IMG/VR virus record: IMGVR_UViG_3300008108_004064
Coordinates: 62,001-126,000 of that record
Length of the DNA stretch: 64,000 nucleotides
DNA from: a virus
Reading direction: 5' to 3' (one strand)
Shown piece after piece: positions 45,965 to 56,000 of the stretch; within the stretch, counting starts at the first letter, position 1, and each line of letters starts with the position of its first letter. The translations under genes and the position numbers were made by a program. A model generated the notes under the pieces. The model ran no database searches. It was not told the DNA's origin and saw only the letters and a program-made list of their open reading frames with translations.

Positions 45965-47068
45965 ATGTCCTTAAAAAGTCTAAGCGGAAGAGTAAGGGTA
46001 AAAAACCCGGCAAGTGCGGATCCGGCACGATATAGCTATTTAAACGTAGAAAATGCGGAACCTAATTTAGGGTTACCGGATGCAGATGGCTACATTTTAA
46101 AGGGTGATGTAAACGGAAGACGATATTGGACTGCAGGTGCTGCCAACGTAAGACCTTCTCTTAGATATGACTACATTGCAAGCGAAGGGCAAAATGTTTT
46201 TAGTAATACTACCGTAAGTTTAACAGGTAGATCTTTATTCTTTGCAAATACAGATGTAGTTTTAGTTCATATCAACGGGGTATTACTTTCTCCAACTGGT
46301 AATGTTCTTTTAGGTGCAGAACAGATACCTGACTACACCTTGGGCGATAGTTCTATAACATTGTCCGAAGCTGCATCCGCAGGCGATATTGTTACAATTA
46401 TGCCTGTTCTTGGTGGGTCTAGTGGAGATCGAGGACCAGCTGGACCAACAGGCCCGCAGGGTGCTACGGGTGCAACTCTTTTAGTTGGTGGACCTACAGG
46501 TGCAACCGGAGTTCGAGGAGCAACAGGTGCCACTGGTGCAACAGGACCTACGGGACCGCAAGGCTCTACAGGATTAGGTGCCACAGGCGCAACAGGGCCA
46601 ACCGGTCCGACGGGACCTACGGGGCCTACAGGCCCCGCAGCAGCGACAGGTGCAGAAGGTTCGACCGGAGCCACAGGCCCAACCGGTGCTACGGGAATTG
46701 GTGCAACAGGTCCAACAGGTGCCACGGGTGCGACAGGTCCTAGCGGCCCATCGGGATTTATAGGACCATCTGGGCCTTCGGGTCCTACAGGATCTACAGG
46801 TTCGACCGGAGCCACCGGACCTACGGGACCAACAGGGCCTTCGGGACCAACAGGACCATCTGGACCCACTGGCCCATCCGGATTTATCGGACCTACCGGA
46901 CCAAGCGGACCTACCGGACGGACTTCAAGGACTTCAAGGAATACAAGGAATACAAGGATTGCAAGGAAATCCTGGCTCCCAAGGTATTCAAGGGCCAACA
47001 GGACCTACTGGGCCCACTGGGCTTACTCCCGCAATAGGCGGATCGACTACGCATATACAGTACAATAA
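45965..47068 (+). pseudogene. Collagen-like tail fibre, N-terminal part up to a 4-bp duplication
   Basis: Residues 1-150 form a fibre-base domain ([39 protein letters not shown]), paralogous to the start of the 57549 gene. Then about 55 G-x-y triplets (GPTGPTGPS type) build a collagen-like triple helix. At 46916-46923 GGAC is present twice in tandem; the second copy shifts the frame, and the product ends in a nonsense arginine/threonine tail. Removing one GGAC restores G-L-Q-G-L-Q triplets into the next entry, giving one protein of about 550 residues. Confidence 0.8.
46916..46923 (+). repeat. Tandem GGAC duplication causing a frameshift
   Basis: GGAC-GGAC inside G-x-y coding repeats. One copy fits the reading frame, two do not. 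Confidence 0.75.
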
Positions 47069-47621
47069 CAACGGATCCCTATCCGGAGATTCAAACTTAA
47101 CATGGACGGCTAGCGGATCAGGTAGAAATTTAATAGTTGGTGGATCAGATGGCACAGCAAATCATGGAATAGTTTCTAGATTCTTTAATTTCAATTCTTC
47201 CGGCACGACGATATATTATAACGTCGCATCGACTTGGATTTCTTTTGATATTGCAAGTGGGCAAAAATTCCGAATCGCAAACAACGGAGACGTAACTGCG
47301 GCGGGTGACGTTATTGCGTATGGTGTATCTGATATTAGACTAAAGAATAATATTAAGGTTATAGACAAGGCGTTAAATAAAGTATTACAGCTAGAAGGTA
47401 TAACTTATAATTGGAACAATATTGCTGCTGAAAAAATAGAAAAATCTACAACAGAAAGAGAATCTGGTATTATTGCACAACAAGTTAAAGAAGTTTTGCC
47501 TGAGGCTGTTTCTGAAAGAGCAGATGGTTATTTAGGAGTACGTTACGAAAAACTAATACCTCTTTTAGTTCAAGCAATTAAGGAGTTGAAGGAAGAAGTA
47601 GAAGAACTTAAAAATCGTTAA
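46959..47621 (+). pseudogene. Collagen-like tail fibre, C-terminal part with S74 self-cleaving chaperone domain
   Basis: Frame continuation of the 45965 gene: G-L-Q, G-I-Q and G-P-T triplets already run from 46920. Then [20 protein letters not shown], a fibre-tip domain, and a C-terminal intramolecular chaperone (peptidase S74): SDIRLKNNIKVIDKALNKVL, GITYNW, SGIIAQQVKEVLPEAV and YEKLIPLLVQAIKELKEE. The S74 domain trimerises the fibre and then cuts itself off. The ATG at 46959 is not a natural start. Confidence 0.8.
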
Positions 47622-47639
47622 TTTTATTGAAAGTATATT

Positions 47640-49325
47640 ATGAGATTTCATATTTTGGGAATACCTCATACGGTAACATCTAAAGAATATAATGCCTGCG
47701 CATATACGCAAAAGGTTGTTAAATTTGGTAAGATGATGACACAGAGAGGGCATACTGTTATTCATTATGGGCATGAAGATTCTGATCTTATTTGTTCTGA
47801 ACACGTTAGTGTAATTACAAACAAAGATTTAGAAATTGCATATGGTAATTATGATTGGAGAAAAAACTTTTTTAAGTTTGACGTAAATGATCATGCTTAT
47901 CAAACATTCTACAAAAATGCAATTGCTGAAGTAGGTAAAAGAAAGCAAAAGAATGATTTTATTTTACCTTTTTGGGGGCATGGTGTAAGACCTATTTGCG
48001 ACGCTCATCAGCATGATATGATTGTAGTTGAGCCAGGTATAGGATACGCCGGCGGACATTGGGCAAGATGGAAAGTATTTGAATCCTATTCTATAATGCA
48101 CGCATTTTATGGAATGCAGGGAGTCGGGCATTGTCAGTCTGATTGGTATGATGTAGTTATACCAAATTACTTTGACGAAGAAGATTTTATTTATTCTGAG
48201 GAAAAAGAAGATTATATTTTGTTTTTGAGCAGGGTGTACGAAGGCAAGGGTATTCATATTGCAGTACAAGCAGCACAAGCAGCGGGAGTTAAGTTAATTG
48301 TTGCAGGTCAAAATCCAGACAATCTTCAATTCCCTGATAATGTTACTTACGTTGGTTATGCAGATGTAGAAACAAGAAAAAGATTGATGGCAAAAGCCAA
48401 AGGATTAATTGTAGCATCGTTGTATATGGAACCATTTGGTGGTGTGCAAATAGAAAGTTTATTATCCGGAACACCGACTATTACTACAGATTGGGGCGCA
48501 TTTACAGAAAATAATATACAAGGTGTTACTGGATATAGATGCAGAACATTTGCAGATTTTGTAAACGCAATGAAAAATGTGGACAAAATCAAATCATCGG
48601 ATTGTAGAAAACAAGGGGAAAGATTTTTACTTCAGAATGTTGCCCCAATGTATGAGAAGTATTTTCAAGATGTGCTAAATGTATATACCGGAAAAGGCTG
48701 GTATGAAATTAAAAAGAAAAAGGAACCAAAAAAAATTTTTATAGACTGCGGAACACATATGTTCCAAGGATTTGAGAAACACAGATTAAATTTAAACATA
48801 GATAATAAATGGGTAATACATGGGTTTGAAGCTAATCCATATGTTTACGAAGCAGCAAAAGATTTAAGAAAAAATTACATATCTGAAGGTTTAAATTTTA
48901 ATCATCATAATCTAGCGGTAGGAACTAAAACTAAATCATCCACAGTTAATTGTGCTTGGGCAGGATATTTGGGAGGGTTTTTGCACGTTGGATCCAACAC
49001 GTTAAAAAATCCTCCAGCAGTTGATACAGTTTTTGGTGAGAATTTTGATTATGTGGAAAAAAGAATACATGAAATTAATTTTTCAGACTTTGTTAAAAAC
49101 ATATGTGATGACGAAGATTATTCAATTTTAAAAATGGATATTGAGGGTTCGGAATTTGAGGTTTTGGATCATATGATATTAACGGGCGCTATTAAATTAT
49201 TCAAAGAGGTTTATATAGAATTTCATCAAAGATTTTTTGATAATCCCTCTTTTTATGAACAAAAAATTCTAAAGTATAAAGAATTTTTTAAAGAAAATAA
49301 TATAATTCTAAGGGAAGATGGATAA
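47640..49325 (+). CDS. Glycosyltransferase (GT4) fused to FkbM methyltransferase
   Basis: A 561-residue protein. Residues 1-360 are a GT4-type glycosyltransferase: EKEDYILFLSRVYEGKGIHI near residue 185, VAGQNPD, then EPFGGVQIESLLSGTPTITT, the E-x7-E nucleotide-sugar motif. Residues 362-555 are an FkbM-family methyltransferase: KKIFIDCGTHMFQGFEK, VIHGFEANPYVYEA, SILKMDIEGSEFEVLDHM, VYIEFHQRFF. The two activities would add and then methylate a sugar. It stands between tail-fibre genes, so a fibre may be its target; the left-edge sugar genes could supply substrate. Confidence 0.85.
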   Translation: MRFHILGIPHTVTSKEYNACAYTQKVVKFGKMMTQRGHTVIHYGHEDSDLICSEHVSVITNKDLEIAYGNYDWRKNFFKFDVNDHAYQTFYKNAIAEVGKRKQKNDFILPFWGHGVRPICDAHQHDMIVVEPGIGYAGGHWARWKVFESYSIMHAFYGMQGVGHCQSDWYDVVIPNYFDEEDFIYSEEKEDYILFLSRVYEGKGIHIAVQAAQAAGVKLIVAGQNPDNLQFPDNVTYVGYADVETRKRLMAKAKGLIVASLYMEPFGGVQIESLLSGTPTITTDWGAFTENNIQGVTGYRCRTFADFVNAMKNVDKIKSSDCRKQGERFLLQNVAPMYEKYFQDVLNVYTGKGWYEIKKKKEPKKIFIDCGTHMFQGFEKHRLNLNIDNKWVIHGFEANPYVYEAAKDLRKNYISEGLNFNHHNLAVGTKTKSSTVNCAWAGYLGGFLHVGSNTLKNPPAVDTVFGENFDYVEKRIHEINFSDFVKNICDDEDYSILKMDIEGSEFEVLDHMILTGAIKLFKEVYIEFHQRFFDNPSFYEQKILKYKEFFKENNIILREDG

Positions 49326-49412
49326 CAATTGAGATATAATTTTGGCGAGTAACCTATAGTAATTGAATTCTTTTTTTCATGAAATGCTATCTACTATCCA
49401 ATTTTGGATTAA

Positions 49413-49420
49413 TATAAATA
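49413..49420 (+). promoter_or_regulatory. T4-type late promoter before the second fibre block
   Basis: Exact TATAAATA 25-32 bases before the ATG at 49445, in a 119-base gap after the glycosyltransferase fusion. Confidence 0.55.
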
Positions 49421-49444
49421 ATAGAGAAAAGTCTTGGAAAAAGA

Positions 49445-52400
49445 ATGACAAGAGCACGAGTATTTTCAAAAGGTTTGGGTGGCGGAGGCGGAGCAAATGC
49501 TAATATAAATTTAGCAGATGTCCTACCTCTTCTTACTACTGCTAATGTAATTGAGATTTTCCCAAATGTTTACTACAGTAATGCTAGAGTATTTGCAAAT
49601 ATTAATCTTGCAAGTCTAGATGATCTGTTTGATGTAGGAAATACTACTGGTAAGGTCGCAGGACAAGGGCTAGTTTGGAATGGAAATGTTTGGACATTTG
49701 GTAACATTTCTGCAAATTTAAGTCTATTTACTACTGACGATTTACCTCAGGGCAATACCAATTTTTACTTCTCTAATGCTCTGGCTAGACGAGCATTTAC
49801 TGCAGGAACCCCTTCAATTGTAATCGACTGGAATCTAGGTACCATTTCGGCTAACCTAGAAGCAGTTGCTGCGTCTGCAAATACAACTGATACATTACCA
49901 GAAGGCGCTGTTAATCTTTACTATAGAGACTCGAGAGCGCACGCTAATTTAAAATTAGCTAGACTTTCTGATTTAAGTGATGTATATACAAAAGGTGATA
50001 TCCTACCAACAGGTCATCCTGGGGCAGGAACTCCCTTAACTCAAGTAAATACCGGATATACTTTAGTTTGGCATGAAGAATCTAATTCATGGATTGCCGG
50101 CAGAGTAGTATCTGAAGAATCAAATGTTGCTAATTCTGCAATAGAAGCCAATACTGTATTAAGTCTTGGTAATCTTACAACAAATGATTTAGCTGAAGGC
50201 AATGTAAATTTCTATTTTACCAATGCTCGTGTTTTAGCCAATGTAGAAAGAATGAGTATCAACGTATTGGCAGATGTCAATACTTCAGATAGTCAAGAAG
50301 GTTACATACTTACTTACATTGGATCTACTTGGGTTGCAAGATCTCTAGGTAATATCTCAAATATTGATATTGTAGTATCCACAAACTTCGCAAACACCGC
50401 AGGGTTAGCTAATGTTGCTCTAATAGCCAATACTGCAAATTTAGCTTTAGTAGCTAGTGTTGCAAACTTAGCCCTTAATACCCAATTAGCTAATTCTGCG
50501 ACCTTCGCATTTACTGCAAACGTTGCGAACCTTGCGTTAGTAGCATTGACTGCTTTAACAACAAATGCGGCAACACAGGTTCAGAATTTAAATAATTTTA
50601 CTACTGCTAATTTAGCAGAAGGTGTAAATCTTTACTATACAAATGCAAGAGTTCTATCTAATGTAGAACAAATGAGTATTAATGTATTGGCAGATGTCAA
50701 TACAACAAATGTTTCCGTTGGTACAGGCATTGGCTATGTTTTAACTTGGACAGGTTCAGAATGGGCGCCTAATGCCTTGCCCGGTGCAAGCGATACTTCA
50801 GGTTTTGCAGAAAGATCCAATGTAGCTAACGTAGCGTTGTCCGCAGTATCTACAGAAAGAGCTAATGTAGCAAATACTGTTTTAACGCTAAGTAATTTTA
50901 CAACTGCGGATTTACGCGAATCTTTTAGCAATCTTTATTACACATCTCAAAGAGTACGAGATGATATTCAAAATGCTATTCTCAATAAAGATATTGAGAT
51001 AGGCGATGCAATTGTTAATGGTAATCTTAATGTTAGGGGAAATTTAACATTACTAAATAGCGATAATGTTTTAGTTAAAGCCAGAAGAATAACTTTAGCT
51101 TCACAGGCATCTGGAGTATCCCAGGCAGAAGGCGCTGGCATCTATATTGAAGGTGCCAATGTAGCATTCGCATATAGTCAGACAAATGATGGTTGGGGTT
51201 TAGATAAAAATCTAACCATCAATGGTAACCTATTACCTGCAGTAAATGGACAATATAACTTAGGTCAACCCGGAAAGTTATGGAGAGGCGTTTATATTGG
51301 CGCCCAAACCATCTTCTTAGGCAATACCTCTATTGGTGAAAATCCAACGGGCGGATTAATCGTTCAAGATCAGTTTGGTAATCCTGCAGGAATTGATTTA
51401 TCTAATATTGTTGGTACCGAATATGTTTCGATTAACAGATTAATAGGTAATACAAACCCCGAAATAGAAAATCAAGCCTATATCGGCGGTAATGTTAAGC
51501 AATTCACATCCGGCAAGACGGGTAATATTTACTTTGGTATTTTAAAGGATGGAACTGTTAACGAATTCGCAGGTATGCGAGTTATTGAAGCCAATATTGA
51601 TGGTAATGTAAGAAGTGATGTTCTATTCTACAATGATTATGAAAATAGAAATAATTCTACAATTAGATTGGGATTATATGGTGATGGTAATATTGGTTTA
51701 ACAAGTAATCTTGTTATATTCAATAACATTAATTTAATTGATAGATTTGGTAATTTTGTAGGTAACGCATTCTTAGGTACTACAGACGTAGCAATAGAAA
51801 AAGGCGGCACCGGCGCTAACACCCGACCAAATGCAAGAAGAAATCTATTCTCAGATTTCTCGGGCGGCCTTGTAGCTAAGATTGGCGGAGCAACAAATAC
51901 ACTTGTAGCAACATCTATTGTTGCAGGTACAGGTGTTTATGTAACGGATGGTGATGCACAGAATGGTAGTCCAACTATTGCTATTGGTCAGAACGTACAT
52001 CCTACTGCATCAGTTATATTTAGTAACGTTACTGTTAATGGACAATTAAACAGCGATGACATTACTGCGGCAGTTATTACCGCAAGAACAGATTTAATTG
52101 TTCAAGGTAATTTGACAATTCGTGGTAATATTACTACAATTAATTCTACCACAGTAGTAATTGATGATAAGAATTTAGTACTTGCGAATAATGCGATCGA
52201 TGCATCGCAAGCGGATGGTGCGGGCATTACAATTAATGGTGCCAATGCTACAATTAATTACGCAAGTGGCGGCGACAAGTTTGTAGTAAATAAAGCATTA
52301 GAAGTACAAGGCAATTTAACTTTAGGTTCGTATTCTGTTACCGCAGAACAAGTTAATGTTACTGGCGATAAAGTAATTCTTCTTTCATCGGTTGCAGGAT

Positions 52401-53059
52401 CACCAACTTCCAATGCAAGCTTAGTAGTAAATAGAGGATCCAGTCCAGATGTAGATTTAAAATGGAATGAATCTACTGATCGTTGGGAATTTACTAACGA
52501 CGGCACAAACTATTTTGTTTTACCCAGACCAGAAGAATATGACAATGTAATATATGATGTTTCAATACAGAGTGGAACCACTCCTGCTCTAAGTGCTAAT
52601 TTAATTCTAAATGGAAGAAAATCTGGTAATGTAATTTCTACAGATAGAATTGAAATTGTTGGTTCTGGTTTAGTAAAAGTAACAAGAACAAATGATGACA
52701 AGTTAAATATTGCAGCAGGCGTTGGTACAATTACAGTAACAAATATTGATAATGCCGGAAATTATGTTCTAGATCAATTTCCGCTAGGAACCTATAGATC
52801 AGCAAAGTACGTTTATAGTGCTTTAACGACATCATATATTTCTGGCGGCCCACATCACGCAACAGGAGAAATTTTAGTATTGCATGATGGTGCAAATGCG
52901 TATATTACTCAGTATGCAATGTTGACGTCTACAGACGATGATGTAATTAATTTGGACGCCGACATAAATAGTGGGAACCTAAGATTGTTAGCAACTGCAA
53001 CGTCGGGTGGTCATTTGGTTACCTTAAAATTAACTGGTATAACTTATACTGAAATATAA
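49445..53059 (+). CDS. Very long repetitive tail fibre, 1204 aa
   Basis: After a glycine-rich start (GLGGGGGANANINLADVLPL), the protein repeats a unit of the type T-T[17 protein letters not shown], followed by NVEQMSINVLADVNT or alanine/asparagine-rich NVALIANTANLALV runs. Later come the phrases VQGNLTIRGNITTINSTTVV and DDKNLVLANNAIDASQADGAG, shared with the next two fibre genes, and a beta-rich tip. The pattern is that of long trimeric tail fibres in aquatic T4-like phages. It is the first gene of the block behind the 49413 late promoter. Confidence 0.75.
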   Translation: MTRARVFSKGLGGGGGANANINLADVLPLLTTANVIEIFPNVYYSNARVFANINLASLDDLFDVGNTTGKVAGQGLVWNGNVWTFGNISANLSLFTTDDLPQGNTNFYFSNALARRAFTAGTPSIVIDWNLGTISANLEAVAASANTTDTLPEGAVNLYYRDSRAHANLKLARLSDLSDVYTKGDILPTGHPGAGTPLTQVNTGYTLVWHEESNSWIAGRVVSEESNVANSAIEANTVLSLGNLTTNDLAEGNVNFYFTNARVLANVERMSINVLADVNTSDSQEGYILTYIGSTWVARSLGNISNIDIVVSTNFANTAGLANVALIANTANLALVASVANLALNTQLANSATFAFTANVANLALVALTALTTNAATQVQNLNNFTTANLAEGVNLYYTNARVLSNVEQMSINVLADVNTTNVSVGTGIGYVLTWTGSEWAPNALPGASDTSGFAERSNVANVALSAVSTERANVANTVLTLSNFTTADLRESFSNLYYTSQRVRDDIQNAILNKDIEIGDAIVNGNLNVRGNLTLLNSDNVLVKARRITLASQASGVSQAEGAGIYIEGANVAFAYSQTNDGWGLDKNLTINGNLLPAVNGQYNLGQPGKLWRGVYIGAQTIFLGNTSIGENPTGGLIVQDQFGNPAGIDLSNIVGTEYVSINRLIGNTNPEIENQAYIGGNVKQFTSGKTGNIYFGILKDGTVNEFAGMRVIEANIDGNVRSDVLFYNDYENRNNSTIRLGLYGDGNIGLTSNLVIFNNINLIDRFGNFVGNAFLGTTDVAIEKGGTGANTRPNARRNLFSDFSGGLVAKIGGATNTLVATSIVAGTGVYVTDGDAQNGSPTIAIGQNVHPTASVIFSNVTVNGQLNSDDITAAVITARTDLIVQGNLTIRGNITTINSTTVVIDDKNLVLANNAIDASQADGAGITINGANATINYASGGDKFVVNKALEVQGNLTLGSYSVTAEQVNVTGDKVILLSSVAGSPTSNASLVVNRGSSPDVDLKWNESTDRWEFTNDGTNYFVLPRPEEYDNVIYDVSIQSGTTPALSANLILNGRKSGNVISTDRIEIVGSGLVKVTRTNDDKLNIAAGVGTITVTNIDNAGNYVLDQFPLGTYRSAKYVYSALTTSYISGGPHHATGEILVLHDGANAYITQYAMLTSTDDDVINLDADINSGNLRLLATATSGGHLVTLKLTGITYTEI

Positions 53060-53062
53060 TAA

Positions 53063-56000
53063 ATGCAAGATTTTAGAGTAAAATCCGGACTAAGAGTCGA
53101 TGGTAATGTATATGGCGTTACCAATTTAACCGTTACCTATAGCGGTTCCTTTGGTAATATTAGAGTTACCGGAGATATTGTAGGTAATGTTGTTGGCACA
53201 GTTAGTAGCTTAGCCAATCATACTACATCAAATCTTGCAGAGGGTAACAATCTATATTATACAAATGCCAGAGCATACGCTAATTTAACTTTAGCCAGTA
53301 TCAATGCTCTGGCGGATGTTGATACTGTTAATGTTTCTCCGCTATTAGGATATGGATTACTTTGGGACGGTTCAAAATGGGCGCCAAACGTAATCACAGT
53401 TTCAGATACAGAATTAGCGAATGTTGCTAATAGTGTTCTTGGTATTGTACAACAATCTATTTCATCATTCCAAGCAAATGCTGCTCTCGTATCGGAAGAA
53501 GCAAACGTTGCTAATGTTGTTAGAACTTTAGCGAATTTCACTACTGCAAACTTAGCAGAAGGTACTAATCTTTACTTTACTTCTGAAAGAGTGCTAGATG
53601 CCTTAGAAGGCAATAATGTTACAGTTAATAATTTAACTGTATCTGGTGATTTAGAAGTACAAGGAAATATTGTAACTATTAATACTGCAACACTAGTTGT
53701 AGAAGATAAAAATATTCTTCTTGCGAACGGTGCAATTAATGCCGGCCAAGCTAACGGTGCAGGTATTACCATTGCGGGTGCAAATGCATCCATTACATAT
53801 GATTCAGCCAACGATCAATTTGAAACTAATAAAGATTTAGAAGTACAAGGTAATGTAAATATTGCCGCAGCAACTGAAGCAGCAAATGGATCGACTACTG
53901 GCGCACTAACAGTTACAGGTGGCGCATATATTGCTGGTAATTTGAATGTTGCTGGTGCAATATTCTCAGAAGCAGAGCCGGTAATTAATTTAAGTGCAAT
54001 GAATCAGAGCTTGGCGGTATTAAGATCGCAAGTTCTCGCACCTTCAAGTAACGTATTATATGTAAATGGCAACGGTGATGATGCAAACGATGGTTTCTCA
54101 TATGCAAACGCTCTTGCTAATATTCACACTGCATTAAATCGCGCACAACCTTGGACAACAGTTTTTGTTAAGAGCGGCGATTATGTACTTTATAATCAGC
54201 CAGTAACAATTAAGCAAAGAGTTGGTTTGGTTGGTGATAACTTAAGAACAACAACTGTTAGACCAAGTCAAGCAAACGTAGATATGTTCTACGTTGAAAA
54301 CGCATCATATGTAACAGGAATTACATTTAGAGATCATATTGCACCTGCTGCAGTATTCTCATATAATCCAGATGGTTCCGCTGGAACTATTGTAACAAGC
54401 CCGTACATCCAAAATTGCTCATCCATTACAACTACCGGTACAGGTATGCGTGTAAATGGTAATTATGTAAGCGGATTACGTTCAATGGTTTGTGATTCTT
54501 ATACCAATACTAATGAAGGTGGTATAGGAATTCATATGTTGAACAGAGGCTATACTCAGTTAGTTTCTGTATTTACTATTTGCTGTGATATTGCTGTACT
54601 TTGCGAGGATGGAGGTTTCTGTTCTATCACAAACTCCAACGCATCGTTTGGTAGATTGGGTCTATTAGCAAGAGGTGTTAGCCAGCCGCTAAACTTCGGA
54701 AAGTTCGATTCAATCGTAGATACGGATGAAGGAACCAAATATTTAATTAAGGATTTGAATTCAAGACCGAACTATGGTGACGCAGTTCTGTTTGCCAATT
54801 ACAATCAAGAAAAATGTTCTAGAGACACAGGTTTAATTGTAGATTCATTGGCATTTGATTTGGCATATCAGTCAAATACACAATCTGCTTTCTCTGGTTT
54901 ACAATATTGGGCACAAGCAGAATCTGCTATTCCAAACCAGGCAGAGGAAACAATTGCCGCATTTAATTATGCTAAAGATTTAGCAACGAATGTTGCATTA
55001 AATATTACCATTACATCTCCAAGACAAGCAAATGTTACCCAAACATCTGGCACTGCTGGGGCATGGGTATCGAGAATTTCTGACGGATTTGATTTAGTTG
55101 CAAATATTATTACCGGCGGAACGATAGGTGTAACTGATAGAATTATTCCAAATGGATTCCCTGCAAATACAAATGTAGCTGTTAATGATGCAGCCAATTT
55201 AGTTCTTCTGAACAAGTCATTTATTCAGAAAGAAGTAATTGCATTTGTTAATCAAGAATATCCAGGATTCTTTAGTAATGCAAGTAATTTTATTGATGCA
55301 GCAAATGCTGCATCAAAATGCGAAAGAGATACAGGTTACTTACTTGATAGTATAGTATTTGACTTCCTACATAATGGTAATAGACAAGCTATTACTTCGG
55401 GTGTATATTATTATAATAATGATTTCAATACTACACAAATTGCCAATCAAATTCCGCAAACAACTGCGGCATATGATTTTATTGGATCCATAGTTGATGA
55501 TATTGTAAGAAATAAAAAGGTTGCGGCATATAATCAAGAAAAATGTGAAAGAGATACTGGTCTAATCGTAGATTCTCTAGCATTTGATTTAGCTTATAAT
55601 AGTAATACGCAATCCAACTTCGCAGGTTTACAATACTGGTCTCAGACATCTTCGGCAATCCCTAACCAGTCTGAAGAAACTGTGGCAGCAATTAATCATG
55701 CCAAAGTATTAGCTGCAAATGTTGCACAAAATATTACTATTGCTTCTCCAAAGCAAGCTAATATTCTGCAAGTATCTGGTACAGGTGGTAGCGCACTAGA
55801 GTCAAATACAATTACTAATAATTATAACTTAATTATTGATATTATTAATAATGGAACTGTTGGTGTAACTGATAGAATTGTTCCTAACAGATTCCCCGCT
55901 AATTCTGATGTAAATGTTAATAATGCTGCGAATTTAATTCTTTTGAATAGATCATTTATCCAGGCAGAAACAATTGCGTATATAAATCAAACATACCCAG

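Noticed and set aside
46430-46930. CRISPR-like array
   Set aside because: The short repeats are in-frame G-x-y codons of a collagen-like protein, without spacers of fixed length.
46333-46998. Long minus-strand ORF rich in G-P-V triplets
   Set aside because: It is the complement of the collagen triplet codons of the plus-strand fibre; there is no ribosome-binding site and repeat codons keep the opposite frame open by chance.
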